Shown here: piece after piece, positions 25,299 through 34,130 of the stretch
How the letters are laid out: every line of letters starts with the position of its first letter
Numbering within the stretch: the first letter of the stretch is position 1
Source: Lachnospiraceae bacterium
Lineage (GTDB): Bacteria; Bacillota; Clostridia; Lachnospirales; Lachnospiraceae
Reading direction: 5' to 3'
DNA: 58,430 nucleotides
NCBI GenBank assembly: GCA_017634975.1
Contig: JAGBMJ010000097.1
Coordinates: forward strand, 1-58,430
Program-made: the position numbers and the translations under genes
The notes under the pieces: model-generated
Told to the model about the DNA's origin: nothing
The model's input: the letters and a program-made list of their open reading frames with translations, nothing else
Database searches by the model: none

Positions 25299-27941
25299 GT
25301 GGAAAATCAAGAGCAGACCAAAGGTTTGACAACGCAGGAAGCCCTGGAGCGGGCGAAAAACGGAAGGAACGTGCTCACTCAGGGAAAGAAGAAAAGTATG
25401 CTGGCCATCGTGCTGGGACAGTTTGCATCGCCGCTGCTGATATTACTGATCGTGGCAGCGGGCATCTCCATTGCGACCGGGGAGCTGGTGGACGGTGTCA
25501 TCATTATCGTGGTGGTGCTGGCCAATGTCATCATCGGTACCGTGCAGGAGGTATCCGCGGAAAAATCCGTGGAGGCACTTAAGCAGATCAATGCATCGAC
25601 GGCCGTGGTCATTCGTGACGGTACGGAAAAAGAGATCCCGGCAGCCGACCTGGTAGTGGGGGACTATGTTATCCTGGAAGCCGGGCGTGTGGTACCGGCG
25701 GATCTGCATCTGACGGGAACCAGTTCGCTGAAGGTCAATGAATCGGCCCTGACCGGTGAGAGCGTTGCCGTGGAAAAGGATCACCGCGAAAAAAGCGATG
25801 AAAAGACACCCCTTGCCGACCGCAAGGATAAGGCATATATGTCCACGCTGGTGGAGTACGGCCGCGGTGAAGGCGTGGTAGAAAAGATCGGAGACGATAC
25901 CGAGATCGGTAAGATTTCCAGTATGCTCAACAAGATCACCAAGGAGGAGACGCCGCTGCAGAAGAACTTAAACAGCATCTCCATGGTGCTGGGGATCGCA
26001 GGTGTCGTGCTCTGCATTCTGATGTTTGTCTGCCAGCTCATTGTTTATAAGACCGAACTCGTAGAAACCCTGATGATCTCGATCGCGTTTGCAGTAGCGG
26101 TTATTCCGGAAGGTCTGGCTACGGTGGTCACCCTGGTGCTTTCCGCCGGTATCCAGAAGATGAGCAAGCGCAATGCGATCGTAAAGCAGATCCACGCAGT
26201 CGAGACGCTGGGAGCCGTAAATGTCATCTGCTCCGACAAGACCGGTACCCTGACCCAGAACAAGATGACAGTAGTCCGCTGGTTTTTGCTGGGGGAGGAA
26301 AAGCCGGAGGAAGAAGTCGACAAGAAAGATCCGGTATTCGGACAGTTACTGACCGGTTTTCTGGCATGCAATGATGCGAAGTATTCCGAAGAGACCGGCG
26401 AGGAGATCGGTGATCCGACGGAGACGGCTTTTGTAAAGTATGCCAAGGATCATAAGCTGGGCTACGATGCGATCATGGGCAAGATCAGGCGTTTTGACGA
26501 GATCCCCTTTGACTCGGACCGTAAGATGATGACCACGCTGAGCAAGGTGGATGCGGACGGAACGACAAAGAATGTATCCTTTACCAAGGGTGCCATCGAT
26601 TCCGTGATCGTACGATGCAACCGGATCCTGGATGATAACGGTGTGCGTGATATTACCAATGAAGACGTGCTGCTGGCGACCAAGTCGGCGGATAAGATGA
26701 GCTCCGAGGCGCTGCGTGTGCTGGCACTGGCTTACCGCGAGGGGGATGAAAAGCCACAGGAAGAGGATATGATCTTTGTCGGGCTGGCTGCCGAGATCGA
26801 CCCGCCGAAGGAAGGCGTAAAGGAGACGGTGGATGAGTGTCATCATGCCGGCATTGATGTGGCGATGATCACCGGTGACCACAAGATCACGGCTTTTGCG
26901 ATCGCAAAGGAACTGGACATTGCAACGGATATCTCCCAGAGCATCTCCGGTGCCGAGATCGATGCGATGGATCCGGAGGAGTTCCGCAAGAATGTGCTGA
27001 ATTACCGCGTGTTTGCCCGGGTATCCCCGGAGAACAAGGTGCAGATCGTGCAGGCATTCCAGTCGCACGGCAAGATCTGCTCCATGACCGGTGACGGTGT
27101 AAACGATGCTCCGTCCTTAAAGGCAGCCAATATCGGTGTGGCTATGGGTATCGGCGGTACTGAGGTGGCGAAGGATGCTGCCGAGGTGATCCTGGTGGAT
27201 GACAACTTTATCACCATCAAGAATGCCGTGATGGAAGGCCGTAACCTGTTCAATAATATAAAAAAATCCGTGGTTTACCTGCTGCGTTCCAACTTTGGTG
27301 AAGTGGTGCTGATGGCTTCGGCGATCTTTGCCGGATTTTCCTCACCGCTGTCAACCATCCAGATCCTGTGGGTGAACCTGCTGACCGATACGGCGCCGTC
27401 TCTGGCCCTTGGTATGGATGTGGGCTCGGATGCCGTGATGAACGAGAAACCGCGTGATGTCAAAGCCGGTATCTTAAACCGTGGGGATTATTTAAACATC
27501 GTGATCCAGGGTGTGATCAGCGGGGGCGTGGCACTGCTGGCATTCCTGCTCCCGGTAATCGGACGCTACGGAATGGGCAATCTGCTGGCAAATCTGGGTA
27601 ACGATGCAGAACTGCTCAAGATGTGCCGTACCTACTGCTTCAGTACCCTGGCAATCAACGAGATGCTGATGGCGTATGTCTGCAAGACCAAGGGCAGTCT
27701 GGCGTTTGCAACGAAAGACTCCTGGAACAACAAAGCACTGAATGTGATCACCCTGATCGGGATCGTATTGCAGCTGGGCGTGCTGGTGATCCCGCCGCTG
27801 CGCAATCTGCTGAAACTGGCTGCTGTCGGTGTCGGCGATATCGCAACGATCGTAGTCATCGCAGTAGCTGGCGTTATGGTCAATGCGGCGATCACTCTGG
27901 CAAAAGAGCGTCTGGATATCCGCCGCGAGCGGAATCTGTGA
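25299..27941 (+). CDS. P-type cation-transporting ATPase (Ca2+-type, PMCA/SERCA-like)
   Basis: 880 residues, starting at GTG 25299 after AAAGGGAG. The phosphorylation motif CSDKTGTLTQNKM puts the catalytic Asp at about residue 313. Also present are TGES in the actuator domain, the PEGL cation motif in AVIPEGLATVVTLVL, the nucleotide-binding KGAID block and TGDGVNDAPSLKAANIGVAMG in the hinge. Ten hydrophobic spans are expected. The order and length fit the bacterial Ca2+-exporting group (such as LMCA1) in the cell membrane. Metal specificity is inferred from overall type, not proved. Confidence 0.9.
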   Translation: MENQEQTKGLTTQEALERAKNGRNVLTQGKKKSMLAIVLGQFASPLLILLIVAAGISIATGELVDGVIIIVVVLANVIIGTVQEVSAEKSVEALKQINASTAVVIRDGTEKEIPAADLVVGDYVILEAGRVVPADLHLTGTSSLKVNESALTGESVAVEKDHREKSDEKTPLADRKDKAYMSTLVEYGRGEGVVEKIGDDTEIGKISSMLNKITKEETPLQKNLNSISMVLGIAGVVLCILMFVCQLIVYKTELVETLMISIAFAVAVIPEGLATVVTLVLSAGIQKMSKRNAIVKQIHAVETLGAVNVICSDKTGTLTQNKMTVVRWFLLGEEKPEEEVDKKDPVFGQLLTGFLACNDAKYSEETGEEIGDPTETAFVKYAKDHKLGYDAIMGKIRRFDEIPFDSDRKMMTTLSKVDADGTTKNVSFTKGAIDSVIVRCNRILDDNGVRDITNEDVLLATKSADKMSSEALRVLALAYREGDEKPQEEDMIFVGLAAEIDPPKEGVKETVDECHHAGIDVAMITGDHKITAFAIAKELDIATDISQSISGAEIDAMDPEEFRKNVLNYRVFARVSPENKVQIVQAFQSHGKICSMTGDGVNDAPSLKAANIGVAMGIGGTEVAKDAAEVILVDDNFITIKNAVMEGRNLFNNIKKSVVYLLRSNFGEVVLMASAIFAGFSSPLSTIQILWVNLLTDTAPSLALGMDVGSDAVMNEKPRDVKAGILNRGDYLNIVIQGVISGGVALLAFLLPVIGRYGMGNLLANLGNDAELLKMCRTYCFSTLAINEMLMAYVCKTKGSLAFATKDSWNNKALNVITLIGIVLQLGVLVIPPLRNLLKLAAVGVGDIATIVVIAVAGVMVNAAITLAKERLDIRRERNL

Positions 27942-28022
27942 TCCCGGAGCCGGAGATAAAGCCAAAACAGGGTGAAAATGATACATTTTGACGAAAAATG
28001 ACAGCTGAAAAGCGGGAAAATG

Positions 28023-28051
28023 TTGAATTTTGTCCAAAGATAACGTATAAT
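28023..28051 (+). promoter_or_regulatory. Sigma-A promoter of the receiver-protein gene
   Basis: TTGAAT (28023-28028), a 17-nt spacer and a perfect TATAAT (28046-28051). The start at 28083 follows GATGGAGGTG. Confidence 0.8.
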
Positions 28052-28082
28052 CAGAGTATGATTTTTACGATGGAGGTGTCTT

Positions 28083-29384
28083 ATGTTTTGTCAACTGTTT
28101 GGGAACTACCTGCAGGAACGGGAAGTTATCAATGAATTTGATTATCGCCAACTGATCAAAGAGCAGATGTCCGTACGTGTAAAGCTGGGCACCATTGCCG
28201 TGATGGACGGGATCCTGACCGAAGCACAGGTCGAGAAGATCAATGAGCTGCAAAAGACGCAGGACCGTCGTTTCGGTGATATCGCCGTGGAGCAGGGGCT
28301 GCTGACGGATGAACAGGTCGGAGGACTTTTGAAGAAGCAGGGAAATGCTTACCTGCAGTTTGTACAGCTTTTGATGGATATGACAGATATCTCCAAGGAA
28401 AAACTGGAAGAATATCTTGAGGATTTCCGGACAAAGATCGGTTTTGCACCGGATGAGATGGAAAAACTGAAAAAAGATGATCTGGATGAGCTGCTGCCGA
28501 TGTTTGTATATTCTTCCAAGCCGTACGTGCTGGATATCGCCGGGCTGCTCACCAGAAATATCACGCGTTTTGTATCCCGTGATTTCTTTATTGAAAAAGC
28601 GAGAAAGAGCAAGGAAATGAATTACACGCATCTGGCCTGCCAGAAGATCGCCGGTGATCATACTGTCTATATTGCGATCGCGGAGGCAGAGGAGCAGGGC
28701 GCCTTTTTGCAGGTGGCATCTTCGTTCTCCAAGCAGGATATGGATGCGGTCTATGATGATGCTTACGATGCGGTATGTGAGTTTATCAATGTGAACAGCG
28801 GGCTGTTGGCCAGTGCATTGAGTGAAAAGGCGGTCAATATCGATATGGATCCGCCGCAGGGCTTTGCGGGGCAGGTGGCCAAAGGTGACTTTTATGTGCT
28901 GCCGGTCGTTCTGGAGGGACGACGGCTGGAACTCATCATCGCTGTGGACAGTGATTTTGAACCCGGGCAGGAGCCTTTGAAGCTGGGCAGTGTGACCACC
29001 GAAGAGGATACCTCGGAAGGCGAAGGTGCGAGAGTGCTGATCGTGGACGATTCCAGAATGTCCAGACAGATGCTGCGCAACATCCTCGAAAAAGACGGCT
29101 ACCGTGTGGCCATGGAGGCGAGCAACGGTTTGGAAGGTCTTGCAGCCTATATGAAGTGCAAGCCGGACCTGGTGACGCTGGATATCACGATGCCGGAGAT
29201 GGACGGTCTGGAGGCTCTGGAGAAGATTCTGGCTTATGATCCGAAGGCAAATGCGATCATGATCACGGCGGCAGGGCAGCAGGACAAGCTGATGCGTGCG
29301 CTGCGTGCCGGAGCGAAGTATTTTATCAGCAAGCCTTTTAATGAGGATGAAATACTTGCAAATATCAGGAAGGTTCTGGCGTAA
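28083..29384 (+). CDS. Response regulator with N-terminal helical and CheX-like domains
   Basis: 433 residues. Residues ~35-85 repeat LGTIAVMDGILTEAQVEKINELQ and RRFGDIAVEQGLLTDEQVGGLL, resembling the MshEN/GspE-N helical repeat that can bind cyclic-di-GMP. Residues ~170-300 resemble the CheX phosphatase fold (FVSRDFFIEKARKS...). The C-terminal receiver from ~315 has VLIVDDSRMSRQML, phosphorylatable Asp in LVTLDITMPEMDG, Thr in IMITAAG and Lys in FISKPF. This combination suggests a chemotaxis or motility signal protein linked to the flagellar genes. The kinase is not in the window. Confidence 0.75.
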   Translation: MFCQLFGNYLQEREVINEFDYRQLIKEQMSVRVKLGTIAVMDGILTEAQVEKINELQKTQDRRFGDIAVEQGLLTDEQVGGLLKKQGNAYLQFVQLLMDMTDISKEKLEEYLEDFRTKIGFAPDEMEKLKKDDLDELLPMFVYSSKPYVLDIAGLLTRNITRFVSRDFFIEKARKSKEMNYTHLACQKIAGDHTVYIAIAEAEEQGAFLQVASSFSKQDMDAVYDDAYDAVCEFINVNSGLLASALSEKAVNIDMDPPQGFAGQVAKGDFYVLPVVLEGRRLELIIAVDSDFEPGQEPLKLGSVTTEEDTSEGEGARVLIVDDSRMSRQMLRNILEKDGYRVAMEASNGLEGLAAYMKCKPDLVTLDITMPEMDGLEALEKILAYDPKANAIMITAAGQQDKLMRALRAGAKYFISKPFNEDEILANIRKVLA

Positions 29385-29433
29385 AATGCCGGAAACGCTC
29401 CGGAGGTAATGGAACGGAGCGGAGTGTAAGAAA

Positions 29434-32400
29434 ATGTATTTGTTTAAAGAATGGAAGACGGAAAAGAATGCACGGGGCTGGCTCTTATGGGCATTAGCCT
29501 CGGCATTTATGTTTACGGTCTTTGCACCGTTAGATGCTTATTTTGCCAATGAGAGTGAATTCTGGTTTCGACTGTCGCAGCTGCTGCCGGTGGTGGTGGT
29601 GTGTTTTGCGGCATCTTTTTTGATCCTGTTTGCCATAGCGGAGGTGCTGTACCGCTGCATCGGGCAGAAAAAGTCCGGCTGGATCGTCTTTACTTTCCTT
29701 TTGAATACGCTGCTGTATTTTTATGTGCAGGGGAATTTTATTCCAAGGCACTATGGCGTGCTGAACGGGGTGTCGATCGATTTTGACCGGCATCCGGTGT
29801 ATGCCTGGGCCAGTATCGTGCTGATCGCGGGCGCTGTCGTGGCTGCGGTCTTCAGCATTTTGGTGATCAAAGAAAAGATATATGCGTTCGGACGTTTTGT
29901 ATGTGCGGTACTGCTCGGATTACAGCTGGTCACGCTGTGTTTTTCCTTTTATAAAAAACATATTATGAATGCGCCGGTGCGTTCGGAGGTCGTGGTGACA
30001 AACCGGGATCTGCTTACTCTGGGGCAGGAGGAGAACATCATCTTTTTTATCCTGGATACCTTTGACGGGGAGGATATGGAAGATCTGTTCTTCCGGGAGC
30101 ACTATAATGGGTATTATCAGGAGATGTTTGAGGATTTTACCTATTATCAGGATACGACGTCTATGTATCCGACGACCAAGGGGGCACTGCCGTATCTGCT
30201 GACCGGCGTGCCGTATCTGAATCAGGAGACTTATGCAGATTATATCCGGCGGGCCTACGGGGAGACCGATCTGTATGACGTACTGGCGCAGGAAGGCATA
30301 CAGGTAAGCGTGTATACGGATAACAGTGATTTTCTGGATCCGGATTGCGCAAAATATACCAATGTGGAACATGGGCGGTACCGGATCGGAAGCAACCTGG
30401 AATTTGCGAAGGAGATGTATTCGCTGGTGGCATTTAACTATATGCCGCACCAGCTGAAACGCTTTTTCTTCGTGGATACGGAAGATTTCGGAGCGCTGCA
30501 GGCAACGGCAGAGGGGGATTCCGCTTTTTCCTGGGATGTACAGGATTTTTATAACAAACTGACGACGGAGCGGCTGCAGAAAGGAGATGCGGCAAAGTGG
30601 ATGCACGTGTATCATCTGGCGGGGATTCATCTTCCGTATACCTTTGACGGAAATCTGCATTCGGAAGCCGACCGGATCTACAACGTGATCGATGAAGCGG
30701 AGGGAAACTGCACAATGGTCGGGGAGTATCTGGACCAGCTCCGGGAGCTTGGCCTGTATGATAGTGCAACGATCATTGTTACGGCAGATCACGGAAATTA
30801 CGGACACGGTCAGTATCCGATCTTTTTTGTGAAGAACGCAGGCGAACATCATCCGTTTAAGATCTCGTCTGCAAAGAATTCGCATGCCAATATGATGACG
30901 CTGTTAAAGGAGGTGGCGCAGGGAAAGACGTTTGATGAGGAAGCCGTGCGTGCCTGCAATCCGGAGGAGAGCCCGCGGAGGTTTTATTATTACAGCTGGG
31001 ATGATGGATGGGAGGATCTGTACCTGCCGGAGATCGCCGAGATGGAGCAGGACGGGATCGCGATCGAGGATTCGGCTCTGAAGGAGACCGGCGTGCGGTA
31101 TGCTCCTGCGGGGCAGAAGGAACGGGCTCCTGTGGAAGGACCGTTATCGCGTCTGCTGAAGAAGTGCATGGATTGGTGCTACCGGTTCTGCGGCAACTAC
31201 GGTCTGGCAATCCTTTTGTTTACACTGTTTTCCAAGCTGGTATTGCTGCCGTTATCCATCTGGACACACATCAATTCGATCACTATGATCCGGATACAGC
31301 CGCAGATCAATTTCCTGAAGGCGCGTTACTACGGACAGAAGGATAAGGTGGGCGAGGAGCAGACCAGGATCTTTAAGGAAGAAGGCTATCACCCGCTGCT
31401 GTCAACGATCCCGATGATCGTACAGCTGGTGCTGCTGATCGGCGTGGTGGCAGCGATCCGTGCCGGGATCGAGGATCCGACGATCAATATGAATTGGGGC
31501 GCGGTCAATCTGGGGCAGGTGCCTTCGCAGACGGGACTGCGTCTGCTGTGGTCACCGCTGGCGGCAGCCGCATCGGCGTGGCTGATGAGCTACACACAGA
31601 ATAAGAGCAATGTACTGCAGGCAGAACAGAGCAAGTGGAATCAGTACGGGATGATGGCCTTTTCGGTAGGATTATCCCTGTATCTGGGCTGGTTCGTGCC
31701 GGTGGGGACTGCATTGTACTGGGTAGCGTCCAACCTGCTGTCCATCGTACAGATGTATGCGCTGAACGCGGTGATCCCACCAAAGAAATATGTGGATTAC
31801 CAGCAGCTGGAAGAGAGCCGTAAGGCGCTGGCCGGTCTGCAGACCGTGGGCGGCAGGAAGAAGGAAGGCTATTTTTCCGCCAACCGCAAGCGGGAACGGA
31901 AGGACTATAAGCGCTTCTTCTCCGTGCTGAACAAGCATCTGGTCTTCTATTCCGAGGGCAGCGGTTTTTATAAGTATTTTAAGGGCTATATCGAGTATAT
32001 CCTGAAGTACACGGATCTGACGATCCACTATATCACCAGCGATCCGAAGGATGCGATCTTTGCTAAGGCTTCGGAAGAACCGAAACTCCGTGCCTATTAC
32101 ATCGGTGAGAACAAACTGATCACGCTGATGATGAAGCTGGAAGCAGACGTGGTGGTAATGACCATGCCGGATCTGGAACATTTTCATATCAAGCGCAGTT
32201 ATCTGCGGCAGGATATGAAGTATATCTATGTGCAGCACAATATCGGAAGCAATAACCTGACCATGCGCAAGATGTGTATGGAATACTTTGACATCGTCTT
32301 CTGCGCGGATAAGCTGCAGAAGGAAGAAGAGCAGGCAATCGAAGAGAAGTATGACCTGCGGAAAAAAGTGCTGGCGGAGGTGGGCTACCCTCTGCTGGAT

Positions 32401-33042
32401 GATATGCGTGCTGCTTATCGCGCAGGCACGCATGAGAAGCATACGAGAAAGCAGATCCTGATCGCACCGTCCTGGCAGGCGGACAATATCGTGGACAGCT
32501 GTTTGGAGGAGATGCTTGCGGAACTGTCAAGGGGGGATTACGATGTGACCGTGCGTCCGCATCCGCAGGAAGTGCGTCTGAAAGCGGAGTATATGCAGCA
32601 GCTGAAGGAAAAGTACGAGTCGGAACACGTGCACATCCAGACCGACTTTTCTTCCAATAATACAGTCATGGAGGCGGATCTGCTGATCACGGACTGGTCC
32701 GGCATCGCCTGGGAGTACGCGTTTACGACGGGGCGGCCGGTACTGTATGTTGACACGCCGATGAAGATCATGAATGAAGATTACAAAGAGATCGATATTG
32801 AACCGTTTGATATCCGGCTGCGGGATATGATCGGCAAACGGCTGAACCCGGATCAGATGAAAGAGATCCGGGCGGTGGCCGAAGATCTGCTGGCACATTC
32901 CGCGGAGTATCAGGAACATACGGAGGCACTGGTGCAGGAGTACATCTGTCATCCGGATCACGCGGCAGCCGTAGGCGGTGACGTGATCGTATCGGAAGTG
33001 CTCGCACAGATCGCACGCAGAAAGGAGGCACAGGCGGGATGA
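29434..33042 (+). CDS. Tripartite fusion: sulfatase/LtaS-like, YidC-like insertase, TagF-like glycerophosphotransferase
   Basis: 1202 residues. Residues ~10-175 hold 4-5 membrane spans. Residues ~200-500 are sulfatase/alkaline-phosphatase-like: FFILDTFDGED (metal Asp), YPTTKGALPYLLTG (candidate Thr nucleophile) and VTADHGNYGHG (Asp-His). Residues ~570-790 are YidC/Oxa1-like: NYGLAILLFTLFSKLVLLPL, IQPQINFLKARYYGQKDK, GYHPLLSTIPMIVQL and PVGTALYWVASNLLS. Residues ~820-1185 are CDP-glycerol glycerophosphotransferase-like, with TVRPHPQEV and LLITDWSGIAWEYAF. The TagF-type part is cytoplasmic, the phosphatase part outside. The three pieces in one chain suggest a teichoic-acid-like polymer machine; the product is inferred. 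It starts an operon with the next two genes. Confidence 0.85.
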   Translation: MYLFKEWKTEKNARGWLLWALASAFMFTVFAPLDAYFANESEFWFRLSQLLPVVVVCFAASFLILFAIAEVLYRCIGQKKSGWIVFTFLLNTLLYFYVQGNFIPRHYGVLNGVSIDFDRHPVYAWASIVLIAGAVVAAVFSILVIKEKIYAFGRFVCAVLLGLQLVTLCFSFYKKHIMNAPVRSEVVVTNRDLLTLGQEENIIFFILDTFDGEDMEDLFFREHYNGYYQEMFEDFTYYQDTTSMYPTTKGALPYLLTGVPYLNQETYADYIRRAYGETDLYDVLAQEGIQVSVYTDNSDFLDPDCAKYTNVEHGRYRIGSNLEFAKEMYSLVAFNYMPHQLKRFFFVDTEDFGALQATAEGDSAFSWDVQDFYNKLTTERLQKGDAAKWMHVYHLAGIHLPYTFDGNLHSEADRIYNVIDEAEGNCTMVGEYLDQLRELGLYDSATIIVTADHGNYGHGQYPIFFVKNAGEHHPFKISSAKNSHANMMTLLKEVAQGKTFDEEAVRACNPEESPRRFYYYSWDDGWEDLYLPEIAEMEQDGIAIEDSALKETGVRYAPAGQKERAPVEGPLSRLLKKCMDWCYRFCGNYGLAILLFTLFSKLVLLPLSIWTHINSITMIRIQPQINFLKARYYGQKDKVGEEQTRIFKEEGYHPLLSTIPMIVQLVLLIGVVAAIRAGIEDPTINMNWGAVNLGQVPSQTGLRLLWSPLAAAASAWLMSYTQNKSNVLQAEQSKWNQYGMMAFSVGLSLYLGWFVPVGTALYWVASNLLSIVQMYALNAVIPPKKYVDYQQLEESRKALAGLQTVGGRKKEGYFSANRKRERKDYKRFFSVLNKHLVFYSEGSGFYKYFKGYIEYILKYTDLTIHYITSDPKDAIFAKASEEPKLRAYYIGENKLITLMMKLEADVVVMTMPDLEHFHIKRSYLRQDMKYIYVQHNIGSNNLTMRKMCMEYFDIVFCADKLQKEEEQAIEEKYDLRKKVLAEVGYPLLDDMRAAYRAGTHEKHTRKQILIAPSWQADNIVDSCLEEMLAELSRGDYDVTVRPHPQEVRLKAEYMQQLKEKYESEHVHIQTDFSSNNTVMEADLLITDWSGIAWEYAFTTGRPVLYVDTPMKIMNEDYKEIDIEPFDIRLRDMIGKRLNPDQMKEIRAVAEDLLAHSAEYQEHTEALVQEYICHPDHAAAVGGDVIVSEVLAQIARRKEAQAG

Positions 33043-33314
33043 GAAGAGCTTTGAAGTATATCGTGTTTACGGCCTGGTGCTTCGGTGCGGCAATGCTTTT
33101 GTTCGGCGTGACGGCGTATGCTTACATCGATCCGTCGGTCATGACTTACGTGATCCAGGCAGTGGCCGGTGTGGTGATCGCGCTGGGAGCGGTTTTCGGG
33201 ATCTATTTCCGCAAGATGAAGAAGGCGCTGTTTGCCTTACTGCATATCGATGAGAACCGGGGCAAAGAAGTGGAGAGCGATGATGTCGTCTACCGGAAAC
33301 CGCAAGAATTCTGA
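33039..33314 (+). CDS. Small membrane protein of the YIDPS/YIDPG type
   Basis: 91 residues. It has an N-terminal hydrophobic helix, then AYAYIDPSVMTYVIQAVAGVVIALGAVFGIYFRKMK, a YIDP(S/G) signature followed by a second hydrophobic span and a basic cytoplasmic stretch. Such small 'YIDPG' proteins are common in exopolysaccharide and wall-polymer clusters. Its ATG overlaps the upstream stop (33039-33042), so it is tightly coupled to the fusion protein and probably interacts with it. Confidence 0.7.
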   Translation: MRRALKYIVFTAWCFGAAMLLFGVTAYAYIDPSVMTYVIQAVAGVVIALGAVFGIYFRKMKKALFALLHIDENRGKEVESDDVVYRKPQEF

Positions 33315-33879
33315 AAAAAAGGAACGATCGGAAAGAGCGCCGGAAAGAAGCGGCGGAAAGCGAAAAATATCAAAACGAAGCACCCCCGCGAGGGGAGAGA
33401 CACGGAAACCGCATCCGGACCGGCAGGGTAAGGCGCTGAAAAAAAGTGTGATCCGCTTTGTCCAAAAGAATCGTGTATGGCTGCTCTGTGCGGCAGCAGC
33501 ATTTTTGGCGGCGTGGCTGGTCTCGGCTTTTTTTGTACAGCTGGTACTCATTCGGGATGCCTCGATGGAGCCGGCGTATCACAACGGGCAGATCGTGGCG
33601 GTGAGCAAGCTGAGGCGGGAGTATCAGCGCGGGGATGTGATCGTCTTTGATGCGCCGCAGCTGGGCTGCCGTCTGGTAAAGCGGATCGCACACGTGCCGG
33701 GGGATCATTTATCGCCGGAGGAGGCAGCGATGTACGGCCGCGGGACGCTGGCCGGCTATACCCTTCCGGAAGGAGCTTATCTTGTGCTGGGGGACAATGC
33801 GGATGAGAGTGTGGACAGCCGGGATGAGAGAGTGGGTGTGGTAAGGAGTGAGAAGATTGTCGGCGTGTTGCTGCGGTGA
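33280..33879 (+). CDS. Signal peptidase I
   Basis: About 199 residues. After a basic N-terminal tail (RKNSEKKERSERAPERSGGK) and one membrane span (WLLCAAAAFLAAWLVSAFF), the catalytic Ser lies in IRDASMEPAYHNG and Lys in GCRLVKRIAHVPGD. The later motif YLVLGDNADESVDSRDERVG is the conserved SPase I box. It cleaves secreted proteins outside the membrane. ATG 33280 follows GGAGAGCG and overlaps the upstream gene by 35 nt. It is coupled to the polymer-machine genes, so it may process their products. A long inverted repeat overlaps the stop. Confidence 0.88.
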   Translation: MMSSTGNRKNSEKKERSERAPERSGGKRKISKRSTPARGETRKPHPDRQGKALKKSVIRFVQKNRVWLLCAAAAFLAAWLVSAFFVQLVLIRDASMEPAYHNGQIVAVSKLRREYQRGDVIVFDAPQLGCRLVKRIAHVPGDHLSPEEAAMYGRGTLAGYTLPEGAYLVLGDNADESVDSRDERVGVVRSEKIVGVLLR

Positions 33880-33949
33880 GCCACGGGGACGGTTCTTATG
33901 GCAACAAGCTCAAAGATCTTTAGCCACAAGAACCGTCCCCATGGCTCAC
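33876..33949. repeat. 27-bp inverted repeat, GGGGACGGTTC element
   Basis: Left arm 33876-33902 and right arm 33923-33949 are complementary with two G-T mismatches. The left arm includes the TGA stop of the signal peptidase gene. It belongs to the same dispersed family as 3314-3340 and the array tails, and may act as a transcript end. Confidence 0.8.
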
Positions 33950-34051
33950 TGGGCTGCGCGAAGCAGAACGGCAGATCCGGAAACGGACAAGAGGTTTTTG
34001 CCGTGATGGAGTCGCGGTAAGCGCTTACATTGAATTTCACGCATTTTTAGC

Positions 34052-34080
34052 TTGAACCGGGGGGGAGAATTGTATATAAT
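34052..34080 (+). promoter_or_regulatory. Sigma-A promoter of fba
   Basis: TTGAAC (34052-34057), a 17-nt spacer and TATAAT (34075-34080). Confidence 0.8.
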
Positions 34081-34130
34081 AAGTTGCGACTAATCCTAAA
34101 CAAATTTTCAAGAAAGGAAGGTTTTGTTTT

